DNA from: Thioclava electrotropha
GTDB taxonomy: Bacteria; Pseudomonadota; Alphaproteobacteria; Rhodobacterales; Rhodobacteraceae
Length of the DNA: 64,000 bases
Assembly: GCF_002085925.2 (NCBI RefSeq)
Contig: NZ_CP053562.1
Coordinates: forward strand, 3,361,501 to 3,425,500
Direction: 5' to 3'
The number at the start of each line of letters is the position of its first letter. Positions within the stretch are counted from its first letter, which is position 1. The translations under genes were made by a program, and so were the position numbers. This document shows, piece after piece, positions 62,720 to 64,000 of this stretch. The notes under the pieces were generated by a model, which did no database searches, was not told where the DNA came from, and was given only the letters and a program-made list of their open reading frames with translations.

Positions 62720-64000
62720 ATGAAACCAATCCGGCTGGTGCGCGGCTTCCTCACGGTGGGCGGCTGGACCATGGCGAGTCGCATCCTCGGTTTTGCGCGC
62801 GACATGATGATCGCAGCCTACCTGGGTGCGGGTCCGGTAGCCGAGGCCTTCCTCGTGGCCTTCTCGCTGCCCAACCTGTTCCGCCGCTTCTTCGCGGAGG
62901 GCGCGTTCAACACCGCCTTCATCCCGATCTTCTCGAAGAAGCTGGAGGGCGGCGAGAACGCGCAGGGCTTCGCACGCGAGGCGATGGGCGGCTTGGCCTC
63001 TGTGCTGATCTTGCTGACGCTGGTGGCCTCGGCGGCGATGCCGTGGCTGGTGCTGGCGATGGCCTCGGGTTTCGCGGGCGATGAGCGGTTCACGATCGCC
63101 ACAACTTATGGCCGGATCGCCTTTCCCTATATCCTCTTCATCTCGCTGAGCGCGCTTCTGTCGGGAGTGCTGAACGCGGCCGGGCATTTCGCAGCCGCTG
63201 CCGCGGCACCCGTGCTGCTGAACATCACGTTCGTGATCGCGATGCTGATGGCCGATCAGGCGGGCTGGCCGGTGGGCGATGCGCTGGCCTGGGCGGTGCC
63301 GGTCGCGGGCGTGGCACAGCTTGCGCTCGTCTGGGTCGCCGCATGGCGCGCGGGTTTCAAGATCGTCCCGAAGCGCCCGCGCCTGTCGCCCGACATGAAA
63401 CGCCTTGTCCGCATCGCGATCCCGGCAATGCTGGCGGGTGGCGTGGTTCAGATCAACCTGCTGGTGGGCCGTCAGGTCGCCTCGCATTTCGACGGCGCGA
63501 TCGCGTGGCTGAACTATGCCGACCGGCTCTATCAGCTGCCGCTGGGTGTGGTGGGCATCGCGATTGGCGTGGTGCTACTGCCAGACCTCTCGCGCCGGTT
63601 GCGCGGCGGTGACACGGCTGGCAGCCGCTATTCCTTCTCGCGCGCAGGCGAATTCGCGCTCCTCTTCACCGTCGGCCCCGCCGTAGCGCTTCTGGTGGCG
63701 GCCCAGCCCATCGTCTCGGTCCTGTTCGAGCGCGGCCAGTTCACCCACGAGGACACGATCGCCACCGCCTGGGCCACCGCGATCTACGGGCTCGGCCTGC
63801 CCGCTTTCGTGCTGCAGAAAGTCCTGCAGCCCTTGTATTTCGCGCGCGAGAACACCCGCACGCCGTTCAACTATGCGCTGGTCGCGATGGTGGTGAACGC
63901 GGTGCTGGCGATCGGGCTGTCTTTCGTGATCGGCTATCTCGCGGCGGCTGTCGGCACGACGCTCGCCGCCTGGGCGATGGTTGCGCAGCTCTGGCTCGGT
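62720..64000 (+). CDS. murJ: Lipid II flippase MurJ, N-terminal part
   Basis: The gene starts at ATG 62720, one base after the glnD stop, and is still open at the window edge, giving 427 residues of an expected ~510-530. Landmarks are GFARDMMIAAYLGAG, FSLPNLFRRFFAEGAFNTAFIPIF (seen as LPNLFRRFFAEGAFNTAF) and LPLGVVGIAIGVVLLPDLSR. About eleven membrane helices are present. It moves lipid II to the periplasm for peptidoglycan synthesis. glnD-murJ is a common alphaproteobacterial order. Confidence 0.95.
   Translation, partial: MKPIRLVRGFLTVGGWTMASRILGFARDMMIAAYLGAGPVAEAFLVAFSLPNLFRRFFAEGAFNTAFIPIFSKKLEGGENAQGFAREAMGGLASVLILLTLVASAAMPWLVLAMASGFAGDERFTIATTYGRIAFPYILFISLSALLSGVLNAAGHFAAAAAAPVLLNITFVIAMLMADQAGWPVGDALAWAVPVAGVAQLALVWVAAWRAGFKIVPKRPRLSPDMKRLVRIAIPAMLAGGVVQINLLVGRQVASHFDGAIAWLNYADRLYQLPLGVVGIAIGVVLLPDLSRRLRGGDTAGSRYSFSRAGEFALLFTVGPAVALLVAAQPIVSVLFERGQFTHEDTIATAWATAIYGLGLPAFVLQKVLQPLYFARENTRTPFNYALVAMVVNAVLAIGLSFVIGYLAAAVGTTLAAWAMVAQLWLG

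Overview
The window looks like part of the chromosome of a Rhodobacterales-type alphaproteobacterium (Rhodobacteraceae/Paracoccaceae). It is GC-rich. Several gene orders and families are typical of that group: glnD followed by murJ; rsmI-yraN-gshB; rpoH-ChaN; mce next to a DUF1467 gene; tandem DUF6455 genes; a MoeB with an N-terminal membrane anchor; and a dispersed inverted repeat with a GGGATATTT core. The species cannot be named from sequence alone, and no rRNA, tRNA, CRISPR array, transposase or phage gene was found.

Bases 1-21600 form an exopolysaccharide locus of the succinoglycan (Exo) type. It holds the end of a Wzc/ExoP-like tyrosine kinase, an ExoX-like small membrane protein, ExoF and ExoY homologues, an ExoQ/Wzy-like polymerase, a Wzx/ExoT-like flippase, an ExoK-like GH16 glycanase, four glycosyltransferases, two sulfotransferase-like proteins and an acyltransferase. 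Together they suggest a sulfated and possibly acylated extracellular polysaccharide.

Embedded in this locus (1040-8124) is what reads as a complete lasso-peptide gene cluster. On the minus strand it runs: an unannotated 44-residue precursor (6537-6671), a stable hairpin, a PqqD-like leader-recognition protein (B1), a transglutaminase-like leader peptidase (B2), an asparagine-synthetase-like lasso cyclase (C), an HPr-kinase-like peptide kinase (K) and an ABC exporter (D). The last five genes are separated by one base or overlap by 4 bases. The precursor has the YxxPxLxxxG...LT leader signature, Thr at -2, Gly at core position 1, Asp at core position 9 and a C-terminal Ser. This fits a Gly1-Asp9 macrolactam whose terminal Ser is the substrate of the neighbouring kinase. 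Divergently, an unknown 56-residue ORF (6851-7021) with a strong ribosome binding site overlaps a nucleotidyltransferase of the kind found in kinase-containing lasso clusters, and that gene overlaps a glycosyltransferase. The whole could make a phosphorylated and further decorated lasso peptide.

Bases 21800-29700 hold small housekeeping and conserved unknown genes: DUF6455 pair, DUF2254, M48 lipoprotein, DUF167, nitroreductase, EI24, DUF4396, DUF1467, methylmalonyl-CoA epimerase, a response regulator and a hemerythrin. Bases 29700-43700 hold aspS, a cyclopropane-fatty-acid synthase, carB, an outer-membrane barrel protein, a GH25 lysozyme, an EF-hand protein, an AhpD-like protein, a dimethylglycine/sarcosine dehydrogenase and a PRC-barrel/LEA-like protein.

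Bases 43800-64000 hold core genes: a 2-hydroxyacid dehydrogenase, an SH3 protein, a cation diffusion facilitator, M3 oligopeptidase, moeB, dut, coaBC, ChaN, rpoH, comM, an esterase, gshB, yraN, rsmI, an LpoA-like lipoprotein, glnD and the start of murJ. Three related REP-like inverted repeats sit in intergenic gaps of the 39-51 kb region.
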